DNA of 64,000 nucleotides, taken from Vanrija pseudolonga (Eukaryota; Basidiomycota; Tremellomycetes; Trichosporonales; Trichosporonaceae). The position numbers and the translations under genes are program-made. Under the pieces are notes generated by a model. The model ran no database searches. It was not told the DNA's origin and saw only the letters and a list, made by a program, of their open reading frames with translations. The stretch covers positions 930,001 to 994,000 of the forward strand of contig NC_085852.1 of assembly GCF_020906515.1 (NCBI RefSeq). The letters run 5' to 3'. This document shows positions 20,492 through 31,193 of the stretch, in pieces (the first letter of the stretch is position 1; the number at the start of each line of letters is the position of its first letter).

Positions 20492-22092
20492 CTAGTGCTC
20501 GAGCTTGACGCCGGCGGTAGCACTGTGGCTGCCGGTACGGGCCGAGTGAGGGCTCGACGACTGGGAATCGCGGTCAAGGTCGCTCGACAGGTTGCTGCTG
20601 GAACCCTTTTGGATGGTGGCAAGCACCGAGGAGAAGGCGCTCGACTTGAGGACCTCGGCGGCCGCTGGCTTGAACGTGGGGATGAACGGCTGCGAGTCGG
20701 CATTGAGGCGAGTGTGGCGCGGAGGGAGCGGCGACAGGCGGCCAGCCATTGGTCGGCCCTTGACATCGTAGCCAAGGTCGGAGAATGGGTTGAAGTTCGA
20801 GTTGGTGTCCGCCGAGAATGGACGGGTCTGGAGGATACGGTCACCGAGCTGAAGCCCATTGGCGCTGATCAGAGCCACAGCCGAGATGGCGTGCTCGAAC
20901 TGAATGGCGACGCTGAAGGGGGAGTCGGACAGCCGCATCACGCGAGCGATGGGTCCAAACGGCTGAAAGATGGCGGCCACCGTCTCAGTGTCGGGGAAGA
21001 ACTTGGCGTCCTAATATGTCAGTTGTGGTGTCAAGCAGCGGCCACTCACAAGGTTCTCAACAATGACAGTGGAATCCGTCACAGACTCGCGGACACGCTG
21101 TGGCGACGTTGGAGGGTGAATAACGCGGTTGGGGAGAGTGTCTAGAGTCAGCACGGTAGCCAGGTGCTGGAGCTTACTCTGAGGCATGTTCTTGGCCTCG
21201 CGCTGCACAAGCGCCCATGAGACATCGAGCTTCATTCCCCTGTCGTCGTCAGCTTGGCTACATAGAGCTGCGACTTACTCGATCCACTTGCCGTGCATCT
21301 GGTGAATGACGTCCATGGCCTCGCGGTGAGAAGACATGAGAACGAAGCCCCTGACAGTTAGTACGAGAGAGGATGGAGGGAGCTCACCTCCGGCGTCCCA
21401 TGCCATCTAGCTGTGAGAGAAGAATAGAGTGCTCCACTGACCCGAAGGAAAGGAACAGGTCCTTGAACTCGATCCTGGATGTCAATACCTACGTGCATGC
21501 ACTGGTAACTCACTGGGTGAGCTCGATGGGGAGGTTGAGGATGTATAGGTTCCTAGGGAGTGGAGCGTGCGGGTCGCGAGGGTCGTACTGCTCCTCAAAC
21601 GACGTGCGGAGTCCGCCCAGAAGACCAGGGGTAGGCTGAGAACGAGGGGTCTTGGAGAGCTGGCTAAGGGCGTCCCACGAGGTCTGCGGCGGCGTGATGC
21701 TGGCCTTTCTGTCGGGAACCTTGAAGCGAGAGATGCTGCTGAGGAAGGGTAAGTGCTCAGCCGAGAACTGGCAACTTACATGCCATTGGCGGCGAGGGAC
21801 TCGCGAAGGCCGAGCAGGCTAGCCACCTCGACCTCGGTCTCGACCCAGGTCTGAGCCCACTGGAACCCGGTGGCCTGCTGGGGGTGGAGAATGATACCGC
21901 GAACACGGACTACTGGCATCAGTGATGGTGGAGGAAGACGGGCTCCTGGAGACTCACCACCCTTGCCCAGGAACTCGCCGAGAGCCTCAGTCGTGACTGT
22001 TGTGAGCTCGGTGTACCAGACACAAGCGACTCACTACTCTTGTTGAGGCCATGGAGGCGGACCTCGTGAAGATCGTCAAGTGGTGACGGCAT
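20492..22092 (-). CDS. RNA-binding protein with three RRMs
   Basis: Nine exons (22092-22035, 21996-21958, 21912-21780, 21738-21514, 21474-21388, 21350-21279, 21239-21178, 21141-21050, 21010-20492) encode 428 residues. A divergent RRM1 starts at the N-terminus (HEVRLHGLNKSITTEALGEFL). RRM2 at about 140-215 is clear, with RNP2 NLYILNLP and RNP1 RRRGFVLM. RRM3 at about 240-315 has TVIVENL and a weak RNP1 (FSVAIQFE). A low-complexity tail follows. The orthologue is not recognised; a role in mRNA regulation is an inference from domain content. The fourth exon has a tandem CAG-CAG acceptor (21741-21736), so a one-codon difference (with or without Ser) is possible. It is divergent from UFD1 across about 0.9 kb. 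Confidence 0.8.
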
Positions 22093-23010
22093 TGTGTGGA
22101 GATTGGGGTGGAGGCAAGTTTACCGACGTGGGGGTACTAGACAGAACACACGGGGTGTGTGTCAGAGAGGGTGGGCGGCGGTAGAAGTAGTCAAGGAGGT
22201 GTGAAAGGGGGGCTGTGTGCAGCTGTTGAGTTGGTGAATGAGCGAGTGAGTGGAAGAGAGAGAGGAGAGATAGCAAGAGAGGAGAGAAGGGCTGATGGAA
22301 CCCGCTTTAAAAAGTCGGCAGCCAGTGGGTGGTGAGGAAAGAGGGGAATGCGAGGAAGGCAAGGGAGAGGTGCAGGTTGCGACCGGCGCGCACTGCACTT
22401 TGTCTTCGACGCTCCACTCGCCGTCTCGTGTATGGAAGGGGGCGAGGGAAGGCGAGGAAGACAAAAAGAGTCGAGGGGTGGCAAAAAGAGGAGATGATGT
22501 TGCACCAGTCGTCGGTGGTGTGAGTGCAGGGCCTTGTGTCGTAGGGTGTAAACAAGCCCAACATAGACGCCGGCGCGCGGCGCGCTGATCAGTCTCGGCG
22601 GTGGTGGTGGTGGTGGCGAGACGGATCAGCACCGGCAACAACCAGCCAGGACAAGCGACTACTTTTTGCTCCTTCTCTGACAACCCCCCTCAGGTCCAAG
22701 AACCACTAGTGCCATTCCATTCACCCACCGCTGCCCACGGTGCCCACCGTCGCCTGCTCCTTCTTCATCGTTGCGCTCGCCGCCGCCGATACCACCACAC
22801 CCCTCGCCACAATCAACTTCACACCCACTAATTTGATTCCGTCGGGTGGACCTCGAAAGTGGAGGTTTGCCACGTGAGTCGTAGTGACGCAACAACCTCC
22901 GCCGCGCCGGCCTGGCTGCATTGAACACGGTTGCGCGGCGTCGACTGGATTCCATGTTTTCTTCTTCTTTCTCTCATCAACTCTACTAAACACTGCAACA
23001 TATCACCAGC
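22093..23010. other. Divergent intergenic region, RRM gene / UFD1
   Basis: This 918-bp stretch has GA-rich purine tracts on the + strand from about 22170 to 22500, that is, long polypyrimidine runs in the 5' region of the minus-strand gene. No supported gene is present. A TTTAAAAA tract at about 22310 could be TATA-like for the minus-strand gene, though it lies some 220 bp upstream of its ATG. A CACGTGA E-box lies near 22870, upstream of UFD1. Confidence 0.5.
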
Positions 23011-24791
23011 ATGAACCACGGAATCGACGACGACGGTAAGTACAAGATCGACCATCCGACGAGAGCGAGCGCTGCAGCTACAGCCAAGCTCTCGCAGCAC
23101 CCACCCAACAACAGGTTGGCTGACACACAATGCAGACGGTCTCGACTACCCCGCTCCCATGGCCGGGCCAAGCGGCCTCCTCGCCCAGCTCATGGGTGCT
23201 GGACGCTTTGCTCGCGCTTCGCCTGCCAGGTGAGCCAATCCACTGCCGCGCAACCCGTAGCTCACACTCCTCAGAGCTTATGACGAATACTTCAAGGCGT
23301 TCTCGGTGGCGACCATGACCCATGGACATGAGCGCCCGCAGCTGATGTACGGAGGCAAGAGTATGTGTCAATTGTGAGAAGAGGTCTGTTGCTTACACCG
23401 CCTAGTCATCATGCCTCCGTCGGCGCTTGCCAAGCTCAGTGAGTCGGCGCGTCGATGTGTGCTCCAAAGTAGTGTTCGCTCACACACCAGCCTCGCTCGA
23501 CATTGAGGGCCCTTGGACGTTCCAGCTCCGCAACCCTCGCAACCCTACTGTCCACCAGACGCATGCTGGTGTTCTCGAATTCATTGCCGAGGAGGGCATC
23601 GTGCACCTTCCTGCCTGGGTGAGTTGCCCTGCGGCGCGAGCTCGCTGACGCCCTCAGATGATGCAGGCTCTCAACCTCAACGAGGGTGACCCCGTCCGTC
23701 TGACCGGTGCTACTCTCCCCAAGGGCAAGATGGTCAAGATTCAGGCGCAGTCGGTCGACTTCCTCGAGGTTGCAGACGCCAAGGCTGTGTAAGTTATGTG
23801 GGCCAACACACCGCAATACTGACCGTCGCAGCCTCGAGTCCGCGCTTCGCGCCTACTCGGTTCTCACCAAGGGCGACATCATCGAGATCACCTACAACTC
23901 GCTCACGTTCGAGTTCCTCATCATGGAGACGTACCCCGAGGGTCCAGGTATTTCCATCATCGACACGGACCTCGAGGTCGACTTCGCTCCTCCCAAGGGC
24001 TATGTCGAGCCACCTCGCAAGGCACCTGCTCCTATCCCTACGATGGCGGACAAGCTCAAGATCGACCTCGGCGGCACCACCTCTGCGGACCCCTCTCGTC
24101 CCGTCTCTTCGCTTTCGACTCACACCCAGGGCTCTGGCGAGATCCCGCTCGAGAGCTTCACTGGTGTCGGTCAGAGCCTCAGCGGCAAGCGCGTCAAGGG
24201 CAAGGGCCTGGCTAGGAAGATTGAGGAAGTCGACGCCAGCAGCAAGATCAACCGTCACACGTGAGTTCACATGGTTTGGACTGGTGGCTGACCTGCAGCG
24301 GCCCGCGCATCATCACGCCTGATTCACTCAACGACGACCGCAAGGTCCCCACGGCCCTCGTTCTTCCCGCCGGCAAGTTCTTCTTCGGCTACAAGTACAT
24401 TCCATTCGACCCGGCCAAGACACCAAAGAAGAAGGAAGAGGGAGCTCCGGCGCCCCCAACGTCGTTCCAGGGTGCTGGCAACTCGCTTCGCCGCGGCGCG
24501 CAGGCCAACTCTGCTCCTTCGCCTGCGACACCCAACGCCGACGAGACTCCCAAGGCTGAGGAGAAGCCTGACCCTTGGGCCAGCCTCGGATCCGGTAACA
24601 AGCTTTCAGGCAGGAAGAGAGCGGCTGAAGCTTCGCCTGCACCCGCGCCTCCAGCGCCGGCGCGCAATCCCACGCCACCCCCTGCGCCTACCCAAAACGA
24701 AGTCATTGACGCGACGATGCTCGACGAGGATGACTTCTGGGTCCCAGAGTACGATGAGGATGAGGACGTGATTGAGATTGACTCGGATTAG
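23011..24791 (+). CDS. UFD1: Ubiquitin fusion degradation protein 1 (Ufd1)
   Basis: Eight exons (23011-23035, 23136-23229, 23275-23360, 23406-23438, 23491-23618, 23658-23788, 23832-24260, 24299-24791) encode 472 residues. Ufd1 pairs with Npl4 as a Cdc48/p97 cofactor for extracting ubiquitylated proteins. The Nn-Nc double-psi barrel is evident: YDEYFKAFSVATMTHG, IIMPPSALAKLTSLDIEGPW, FIAEEGIVHLPAWMMQALNL, DFLEVADAKAVLESALRAY. The family signature LTKGDIIEITYNSLTFEFLI is present. The C-terminal half is low complexity with a short acidic end (DDFWVPEYDEDEDVIEIDSD), longer than yeast Ufd1 (361 aa). Early exons are very small (25 and 33 nt). It is convergent with URA3 and 175 bp from its stop codon. 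Confidence 0.95.
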
Positions 24792-24966
24792 ATGACGAGC
24801 GCCAAGCTGAAGTCGATGATCAACATGTGAGCAGCCTCACACACACAAACCGCATCAGATACATGTAACAATACACTGTGAAACCCATGAACACTATCAA
24901 TGACACGATATGCAGCCAATTACTGCATATTCTCTAGTGGCACCAAGAAGCAAATCGTCTAACATT

Positions 24967-25997
24967 CTAAGCAGTGCGTTGCAGGCGCTCCTCGTAGGCC
25001 TTCCATCCGGCCTCCTGATACCTCTTTGCCTCGGCGGCGACGGCGTCCTTGTTCTTGTAGATGCCGCGGCCAACAATGATGACATCGCAGCCCGAGTCGT
25101 GCACGACCTCGTGAGGGGTGCGGTACTGCTGACCACGGCCGTCGCCCCTGACGTCCAGACCGACACCGGGGGTGATGACCAAAAAGTCGGGGTCATCAGC
25201 CTTGTCAACACGGTGCATGGCGATGAAGCCGACGACCCAGTCGAGGCCAGCCTCACGGGCCATCTGAACAGCCTTCTCGGTGTACTCGCCGCTGGCGAGG
25301 TTACCGGCCGAGCTCATCTCAGCCAGCAGGATGAGGGCGTTGCCGAGGGGTTTACCGGCAGCTCCGAGGCCCGTGATGATGCCAGGGCCGGGCACGACGT
25401 GGGCGTTGGTGAGGTGAGACCACGAGGCAATCTTGTGGACACCAGAGCTGTACTGAAGCTCGACCGTGTTGCCTGTTTGGGACAAGGTAGAGTGTGGCGT
25501 CAGCACTGGGCACAAGGGATAAGTGGCAGCACTGATGGCGGCGCGCGGCGGCGTTCATGTGGCCACCGCCTCCGCCTCCCACGAGGTTGGGTACGGTCTC
25601 CCACACCGCCGGCGCCGCCACCGCCGCGCTGCTACCGCAGCTCTCGTAATCCTCACCAATGTCGGCAAACTTGCGGTCCTCGAAGATGACAAAGTCAAGC
25701 TCGTCGGCGAGGCGCCTGAGCTCATGGGCAAGGTCGATGGTAAAGTCCTCGACAATGTCGATGTGGGTCTGGCGTGTCAACCTTGTAGCTTCACGCAGCG
25801 CTTACCTTGACCATGCAGACGTATGGGGCGACCTGGCGAACAATGTCGAGGATCTCGGCCGACTTGGTCACGTCGACCGACACGCAGAGGTTTGTCTTTT
25901 TGCGCTCCATTGTCTCGAGGAGGCGGCGGGCGGTAGAGTTGGGGTGCGATGCCGCGCGCGAGGCGTACGTCTTGGTGGTGACGGGGTGGGGAGCCAT
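24967..25997 (-). CDS. URA3: Orotidine-5'-phosphate decarboxylase
   Basis: Exons 25997-25806, 25768-25657 and 25472-24967 encode 269 residues, normal for the family. The enzyme makes UMP from OMP, the last step of de novo pyrimidine synthesis, in the cytosol. The catalytic Asp/Lys/Asp network is D95-K97-D100 in [10 protein letters not shown]. Substrate-binding segments are [17 protein letters not shown] and [20 protein letters not shown], and the end [21 protein letters not shown] is typical. The second intron (184 nt) is much longer and more GC-rich than its neighbours and separates FADI from [15 protein letters not shown]. It is divergent from PEX12; the upstream region carries a cluster of TTCGG half-sites. 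Confidence 0.96.
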
Positions 25998-26617
25998 TGT
26001 GTGGGGGTGTGTGTGAGGTGGGGGGAAGTGAGGTGAGAGAGGAGAGTCAAGGTAGACTGTTAAATACAAGGTCGAGGTGGTGGGAGGGTTGCGTGAGCCG
26101 GAGGGTGGGAGGGATGAGGCAGGGGGACGGAGACGGCGAGGAGGCAGTGTCTCGAAGCGTGTCTATTGCAAAGACGAGTACTAAGGGCGACGGGTGGGTC
26201 CGAGTGGGCTCAAAGTCGAGCGGGTGGACGGGCTGTAGGCGTTTCGGAGAAGGCTCGTGCGGCTCTTGCGTCGGTGGTGGTGGTGGTCTGCCTGGTCGGA
26301 CGAGGTCTGAGCGTATGTGTCCCCCTTTCGGACTTCGGACAAGATGAACAAAGGAAGGCGAGTTGAACCAAAGGCAGTGTAGAGACAAGTCCGAAACGAA
26401 AGTCGGACGTCGAAAGGAGGTCCCTTTCGGCTTTGAGACAATATTATGACGGATGGCGTCACCCGTGGGAAAGTAATCAGTCATGACAGCTGTGGTAGGC
26501 GACGCCGACGCCGCCGTAGCCACCGGCTAACCGCCGACCCATTCGACCCGGCAACCCAACACCAACGACACCTCTAACCCATCTTGCACATCGCTCGTCG
26601 CCATCGCCATCGCCATC
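25998..26617. promoter_or_regulatory. Divergent promoter of URA3 and PEX12 with TTCGG half-site cluster
   Basis: In 620 bp there are five TTCGG/CCGAA pentamers: 26243-26247, 26327-26331, 26334-26338, 26391-26395 (inverted) and 26426-26430. There is also an inverted repeat CGAAAGG-N5-CCTTTCG at 26411-26429. About one pentamer on both strands would be expected by chance. TTCGG is the half-site of the yeast pyrimidine regulator Ppr1, but the canonical inverted spacing of six bases is not present. A binding role is therefore only a possibility. Confidence 0.45.
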
Positions 26618-27885
26618 ATGACATCGCGTCCAGTATTCCCAGAGGCTGGGCCCTCAAACTCGTACCTCCGACCACACCTCGTAGAGCTCATCCCCCAAGA
26701 ACAGCTCCGCCTCGTCCTCCACCCCGTGTTCCGCTATGTCCTGACGGTGGGTAAGCGACGGCAACGACACTTGCTGACACGGGGCAGTACCTTGCGCAAC
26801 ACTACCCGCGCTACTTTCTGCGTGTGGTCAACCGGCACGAAGAGGCGTTTGCCCTCGTGTTGCTTTTGATCGAGCGGCATCACCTGTGGAAGCATGGTGC
26901 GTGAAAGCGGCACTGGCGGCGCTGACACCACCAGACGCTTCGCTGTCAGAACACTTCTACGGGCTCCGCTTGACCCCGACGCATATCCCGACGCCGCGCC
27001 TCGCGTCCATCCAGGCGGCGACACGGCCGCGCCTGAGCAACCGCCAGCGATGGGGCATGCTCCTCGTGCTTGTCGGCCTGCCGTACGTCCGTGCGCGCGC
27101 CGACGACGCATACGACCGCTGGTCGACGCAGAATGACCCCGAACTGGCACTTGCCGACCAGGGACCGCCATTGACTACGGTGGGTCTTGGCATGCGGACT
27201 AGCTGACACTTCAGATCCAGCAAGCCTTCATCAAGGTGTACCCTTGGATCGTGACCGGCTTTGAGACCACGCTGCTCGCGTACGACGTCGCATACTTGTT
27301 CAACAAGACAGACTACTTCCGCCCGTGGCACAAGCTGCTACGAGTCAAGATCGAGCGGGCGGTCCAGGACGAGGTGGGTACAGACCAAAATGGCCAGCTG
27401 ACGTTGTGCAGGAACCCGCCAGCCAGACATGGCTCTCCAAGCTCCCACCACTGTTGCCACCGCTTCTCCTGGCGCTCAAGTTTGCGCAGTGGTGGTATTC
27501 GCCCAACTCGCCGCGCTCGCTTCCAACGACGGCGACAACCTCTTCGCTGCATACGCACGTCCGCCCGCCACGCCCACTTCCCATTGCGCCAGAGTCTGGC
27601 CTGCTCACGCCGCCATCGACACCGCCACCTGGCGCCGAGACGTCACTAGACAATCACCCTCAGCAGCAGGCGTACACCATCGACGTCAATGGCTTTGGCC
27701 TCTGCCCTATCTGCAAGGGCAAGTGGGCCAACCCCGCCATCTTGCCCAGCGGCTGGGTTGTATGCTACCGCTGCGGTTGGGACGCGATTTCCGGCGAGGG
27801 CGAGCAGGGCGAAGCGGGCAAGGGCAGGTGTCCGATCACGGGGGTGGAGGTGCACCCGAGCGAGCTGCGCCGAGTGTTGGTGTAG
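26618..27885 (+). CDS. PEX12: Peroxisomal RING E3 ligase subunit Pex12
   Basis: Exons 26618-26746, 26788-26896, 26935-27179, 27215-27373 and 27412-27885 encode 371 residues. Pex12 is a membrane subunit of the Pex2/Pex10/Pex12 ubiquitin ligase that recycles the import receptor Pex5. The N-terminal part matches the family (SYLRPHLVELIPQEQLRLVLHPVFRYVLTYLAQHYPRYFLRV), and PWIVTGFETTLLAYDVAYLFNKTDYF is typical of the Pex2/10/12 core. The C-terminal degenerate RING has CPICKGKWANPAILPSGWVV, then CYRC and CPITG, with the reduced zinc-ligand set known for Pex12. A Ser/Pro/Thr-rich stretch separates the membrane part from the RING. Peroxisomal Lon is also in this window, but far away and not linked. 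Confidence 0.93.
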
Positions 27886-28046
27886 GCGAGGGACGAGAGG
27901 CGATATGGAGGGGGCTCCCAGTGGAGGCATCAGTATGGCTAACATCGGCGCGAAGCTACAAAAATGCAGGTAATATGGGAACGTGTGCGGGGTTGCGTGC
28001 AGCCTGCTACAGCTAACCTACTGGGCACTGAACGCCTGCTGGGGAG

Positions 28047-28447
28047 CTACGCTAATGAATCTACCGACGACGCCGGCGTCGACGGCTGCGAGTTGAGGCG
28101 GTACGAGGCCTTCCACTCGTCGCGCTCGGTGTCCAGGTAGGTAATGTCGAGGAGCTCGAACTGGGCGAGGTCAGCGGGTTGCCACACACTCCACCTACGC
28201 GCTCGTCGTCATGCAGCGAGGCGGCGAGCTCGACGACGTCGGCGAGGGTCATGGCGAGGTCGCGGCCGCCGACACGGAGGTTGCCGGCCGACCAGAGCTG
28301 GAAGCCGGCGGCGTGCTGGGGACCGACGTACGCGCGCACGAGGCGGTCGTAGATGTCGTCGGCAGAGCGGGTGGAGCGGGACGACGACGTCGAGGCGACC
28401 GACGAAGTCGAGTTGGAGCGCGACGGCTTGCGGTCGTGGCTGAGCAT
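28047..28447 (-). CDS. Small conserved-looking protein of unknown function (120 aa)
   Basis: Exons 28447-28199 and 28160-28047 encode 120 residues, starting MLSHDRKPSRSNSTSSVAST. A Ser-rich basic N-terminus is followed by a compact region SADDIYDRLVRAYVGPQHAAGFQLW and GGRDLAMTLADVVELAASLHDDERFELLDITYLDTERDEWKASYRL, which looks like a small helical-plus-strand domain. The 38-nt intron (GTAGGT, CTGAC, CCAG) falls inside this region and removing it keeps the frame. I do not recognise the family. It is convergent with PEX12 (161 bp apart). Confidence in a real gene comes from the good start, the clean intron and the non-repetitive second half. Confidence 0.6.
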
Positions 28448-29665
28448 TGTGGTGGCGTGGGTGTTGGGGTTGGGTGGGTGGCCGGGTTGTTGGGTTGGGC
28501 TTAAGTGTGGCTCGTCGTTTGCACTATTTGAGTGTTTGGGCAATGATGAGGGATTTAGCACTAGATCGAGCGATTTATACTGCACAGTGCGAGCGAGACA
28601 GCGAGCGAGCGATGGACGAGCTCTCGTTGCTTACTGGCGCAGGGCGTCGAGGCAATGGATGGTACGACATTGCGCTGTCGCCACTGCAGCGTGCAGGAGC
28701 GATGGCGATGGCGAGTGAGGCACAGAGAGGACGCACGCCCCGCCCGCCGCCTGATACGCACATTTCTGGGGCCCATCATTGGCCCCTCCGCCTTGACGAC
28801 ACCGCTGGGACCGCCGCAGCTGCGGCTGCGGCGCCGCAGCGCAAGCTTGTTATCGCCTTGTCCGTCTGTGTGCTGTGTGCGTGGGGGTGGGTGGTGCACA
28901 CGAGCGCGGGCGAGTTGTTGCGGGCAGGGGCAGGGGGCGCGCAGCTGGGACGACGTGTAGACTGCCACTAACATTGCTAGCCCACACTATGACGTCGGCA
29001 CCATTGCGGCGCGGCGGGCGGCGGCGGTGGTGGCCTTGGAAGTCTTGGTGGCGACGAGGCAGTGGCCGAGCAACTAACTGCGGTGCTGGAGAGCACGCGA
29101 GGGGAGCTCGAGGAGGCTCGAGCTGTGCCATCCGTGCCATTGTGTGATGTGATGTGGAAGATAGATACGACCCCACCCGGATGGCAATCTGCTCCAGCTC
29201 CATCGCGATCTGCTGTGGTGCTGCTTGCCTTGATCTGCATTCCTTGCACATCCGCAGGATCTACTCGCGCATGGCAGTGTGCTCGGGTGGTCATAGTAGT
29301 GTGTGTTTCACCAGCACCCTTGGCACGATTACAGCTTATCGCCCACACCCAACCACTACCAAGTCGCCGACCAGCCAAGCACACGAACAATGCAGCACCG
29401 GCCACACGCTACCCATTGCACCCCCCATCGCCGTCGGCCTGCGAGCTCCGCTCCTCGGGCCATTAACCCACCGCGACACACAGACACCACCGCCGACCCG
29501 TGCCACTGACTCCGGACCACAACGCGCCGAGATCGCTCCGGCGGCGGACATTGGTCCGCCCATCTCGGTCCGGCCCCGAGTGGAGGTGCAGGTGGTGATT
29601 GATGCTGCCCCAGAAGAAAACGTTTATCGTCGACTGACTCGAGTCGTACAATCACCACAAGCACA
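28448..29665. other. 1.2-kb divergent intergenic region
   Basis: No supported gene is seen. There are GC-rich microrepeats (a GCCGCAGCTGCGGC palindrome near 28813) and CA/AC-rich tracts approaching the oxidoreductase start. It probably holds the promoters of the small protein gene and the first oxidoreductase. Confidence 0.55.
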
Positions 29666-31070
29666 ATGACAGCTCCGTACATTGCCAACTGGGGGTGAGT
29701 GGTGGCTGCGTGTGGTTGTGTGTGGTGTTGCGCTGCGCCCGCCCGTGGCTGACGCGCACGTCCCCCGCAGAATCCTCGGCGCCGGCGGCATCTCGTCGAC
29801 GTTTGCGCGCGACCTCGCCCTCCCCCGCCCCGAGGTGACCGACGTGCTGCACGCCGTCGTCGCCGTCGGGTCGAAGGACACGGCGCGCGGACAGCAGTTC
29901 ATCGACGCCAACCTCCCCAAGGGCGGCACGGCACAGCAGGCCGGCTACGTCAAGGACGCGCCCAAGGCCGTGTCGTACGCTGAGCTGTTTGCGGACCCCG
30001 TGAGTGTGCAGAGCCTGCTGGCGCTGACGCCGCCAGAACGTCAAGATCGTCTACATCGGCACCCTGCACCAGCAGCACCATGACGACGTGACGGCTGCGC
30101 TCAACGCCGGAAAGCATGTGCTCGTCGAGAAGCCGGCGGTGCTCAACGCCGCCGAGTGGGCCGATCTGTCGGCGCTCGCGAAGAAGAAGAACCTGTTCTT
30201 GATGGAGGGTGAGTGGGCGAGTGGCGCCGCAGGCGTCACTCGTCGTCACTTACTGGGGCGGGATACTCGCCCAGCCGCGCGTGCGTGGCACTGACACCAC
30301 GCCACAGCCCTCTGGACCCGCTTCCAACCCGCCGTCAAGGAGCTCCACCGGCTGCTGCACGAGGACAAGGTGATTGGCGAGATCCGCGACGTGCGCTCGT
30401 CGTTCTTTGTCGAGAACTACAACAGTGGGTAGTGCAGGCGATCGCAGCCTACGTCCCCGGCTCACGCCCAGTCCTCCCCGATGACCACCGAGTCGTCTCC
30501 TACGAGGCCGCCGGCGGGCCGCTCCTCGACGTCGGCGCGTACTGCATGATTCCTGCGCGCGTCGCGTTGCAGGACAACCCGCTGAACCGCGACGCCAAGC
30601 CAGTCGTGACCACGGCGATGAGCAAGACGCGCATGGGGTCCGACCTTGCGACGACGCTCGTGCTCGACTATCCCTCTCTTGACGCCCGCGCGACATGCAG
30701 CATGAGCTGGAACGCGCGTGCGCCGCGGGACGCGTGGGCGACCATCGTCGGCACCAAGGGCGAGGTCGTCATCCATGACGGCCTGTACCGCATCGCGCGG
30801 TTCACGGTGCACCGCCTCGTGTCGCCCGCCAAGGACGGCAAGCCCGCCGTGTGGGAGGAGGACCGCGTCGAGAAGGACTTTGCCGGCACCGGCCTGCACC
30901 TCGAGGCTGACGCCGTCGCGCGCGACGTCCGCGACGGCAAGATTGAGAACGACCGCGTGCCCCACTCCGAGACCCTGCTCACTATGGAGATCTTTGACCA
31001 GGCGCGCAGAGAGGGCGGGTATGTTTTGCCTGAGGGCATGGAGAAGATTGGGCGCGTGGGTGCGGCGTAA
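29666..31070 (+). CDS. Gfo/Idh/MocA family oxidoreductase (dihydrodiol/D-xylose dehydrogenase-like)
   Basis: Exons 29666-29694, 29771-29999, 30037-30208, 30308-30424 and 30472-31070 encode 381 residues. The Rossmann nucleotide-binding start is NWGILGAGGISSTFARDL. Other family marks are VKIVYIGTLHQQHHDDVTAALNAGKHVLVEKPAVLNAAEW (the EKP motif with catalytic Lys), followed by ALWTRFQPAVKEL and GGPLLDVGAYCMIPARVAL. This subgroup includes mammalian trans-1,2-dihydrobenzene-1,2-diol dehydrogenase and fungal NADP-dependent D-xylose 1-dehydrogenases, so a soluble NAD(P)-dependent sugar or diol dehydrogenase is likely; the substrate is not determined. It faces a second family member tail to tail, with 123 bp between stops. 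Confidence 0.9.
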
Positions 31071-31193
31071 ATGTGTGGTGGTGTAGAAGAATAGGAATGC
31101 ACCGTGTCGGTGCCACGTAAAACTCTATCCCCAACTTGTGGCGGCACGAGCTCGCTGCTCCCGCGCAGTGCTTCATCTCGCAGCCTACAACCG

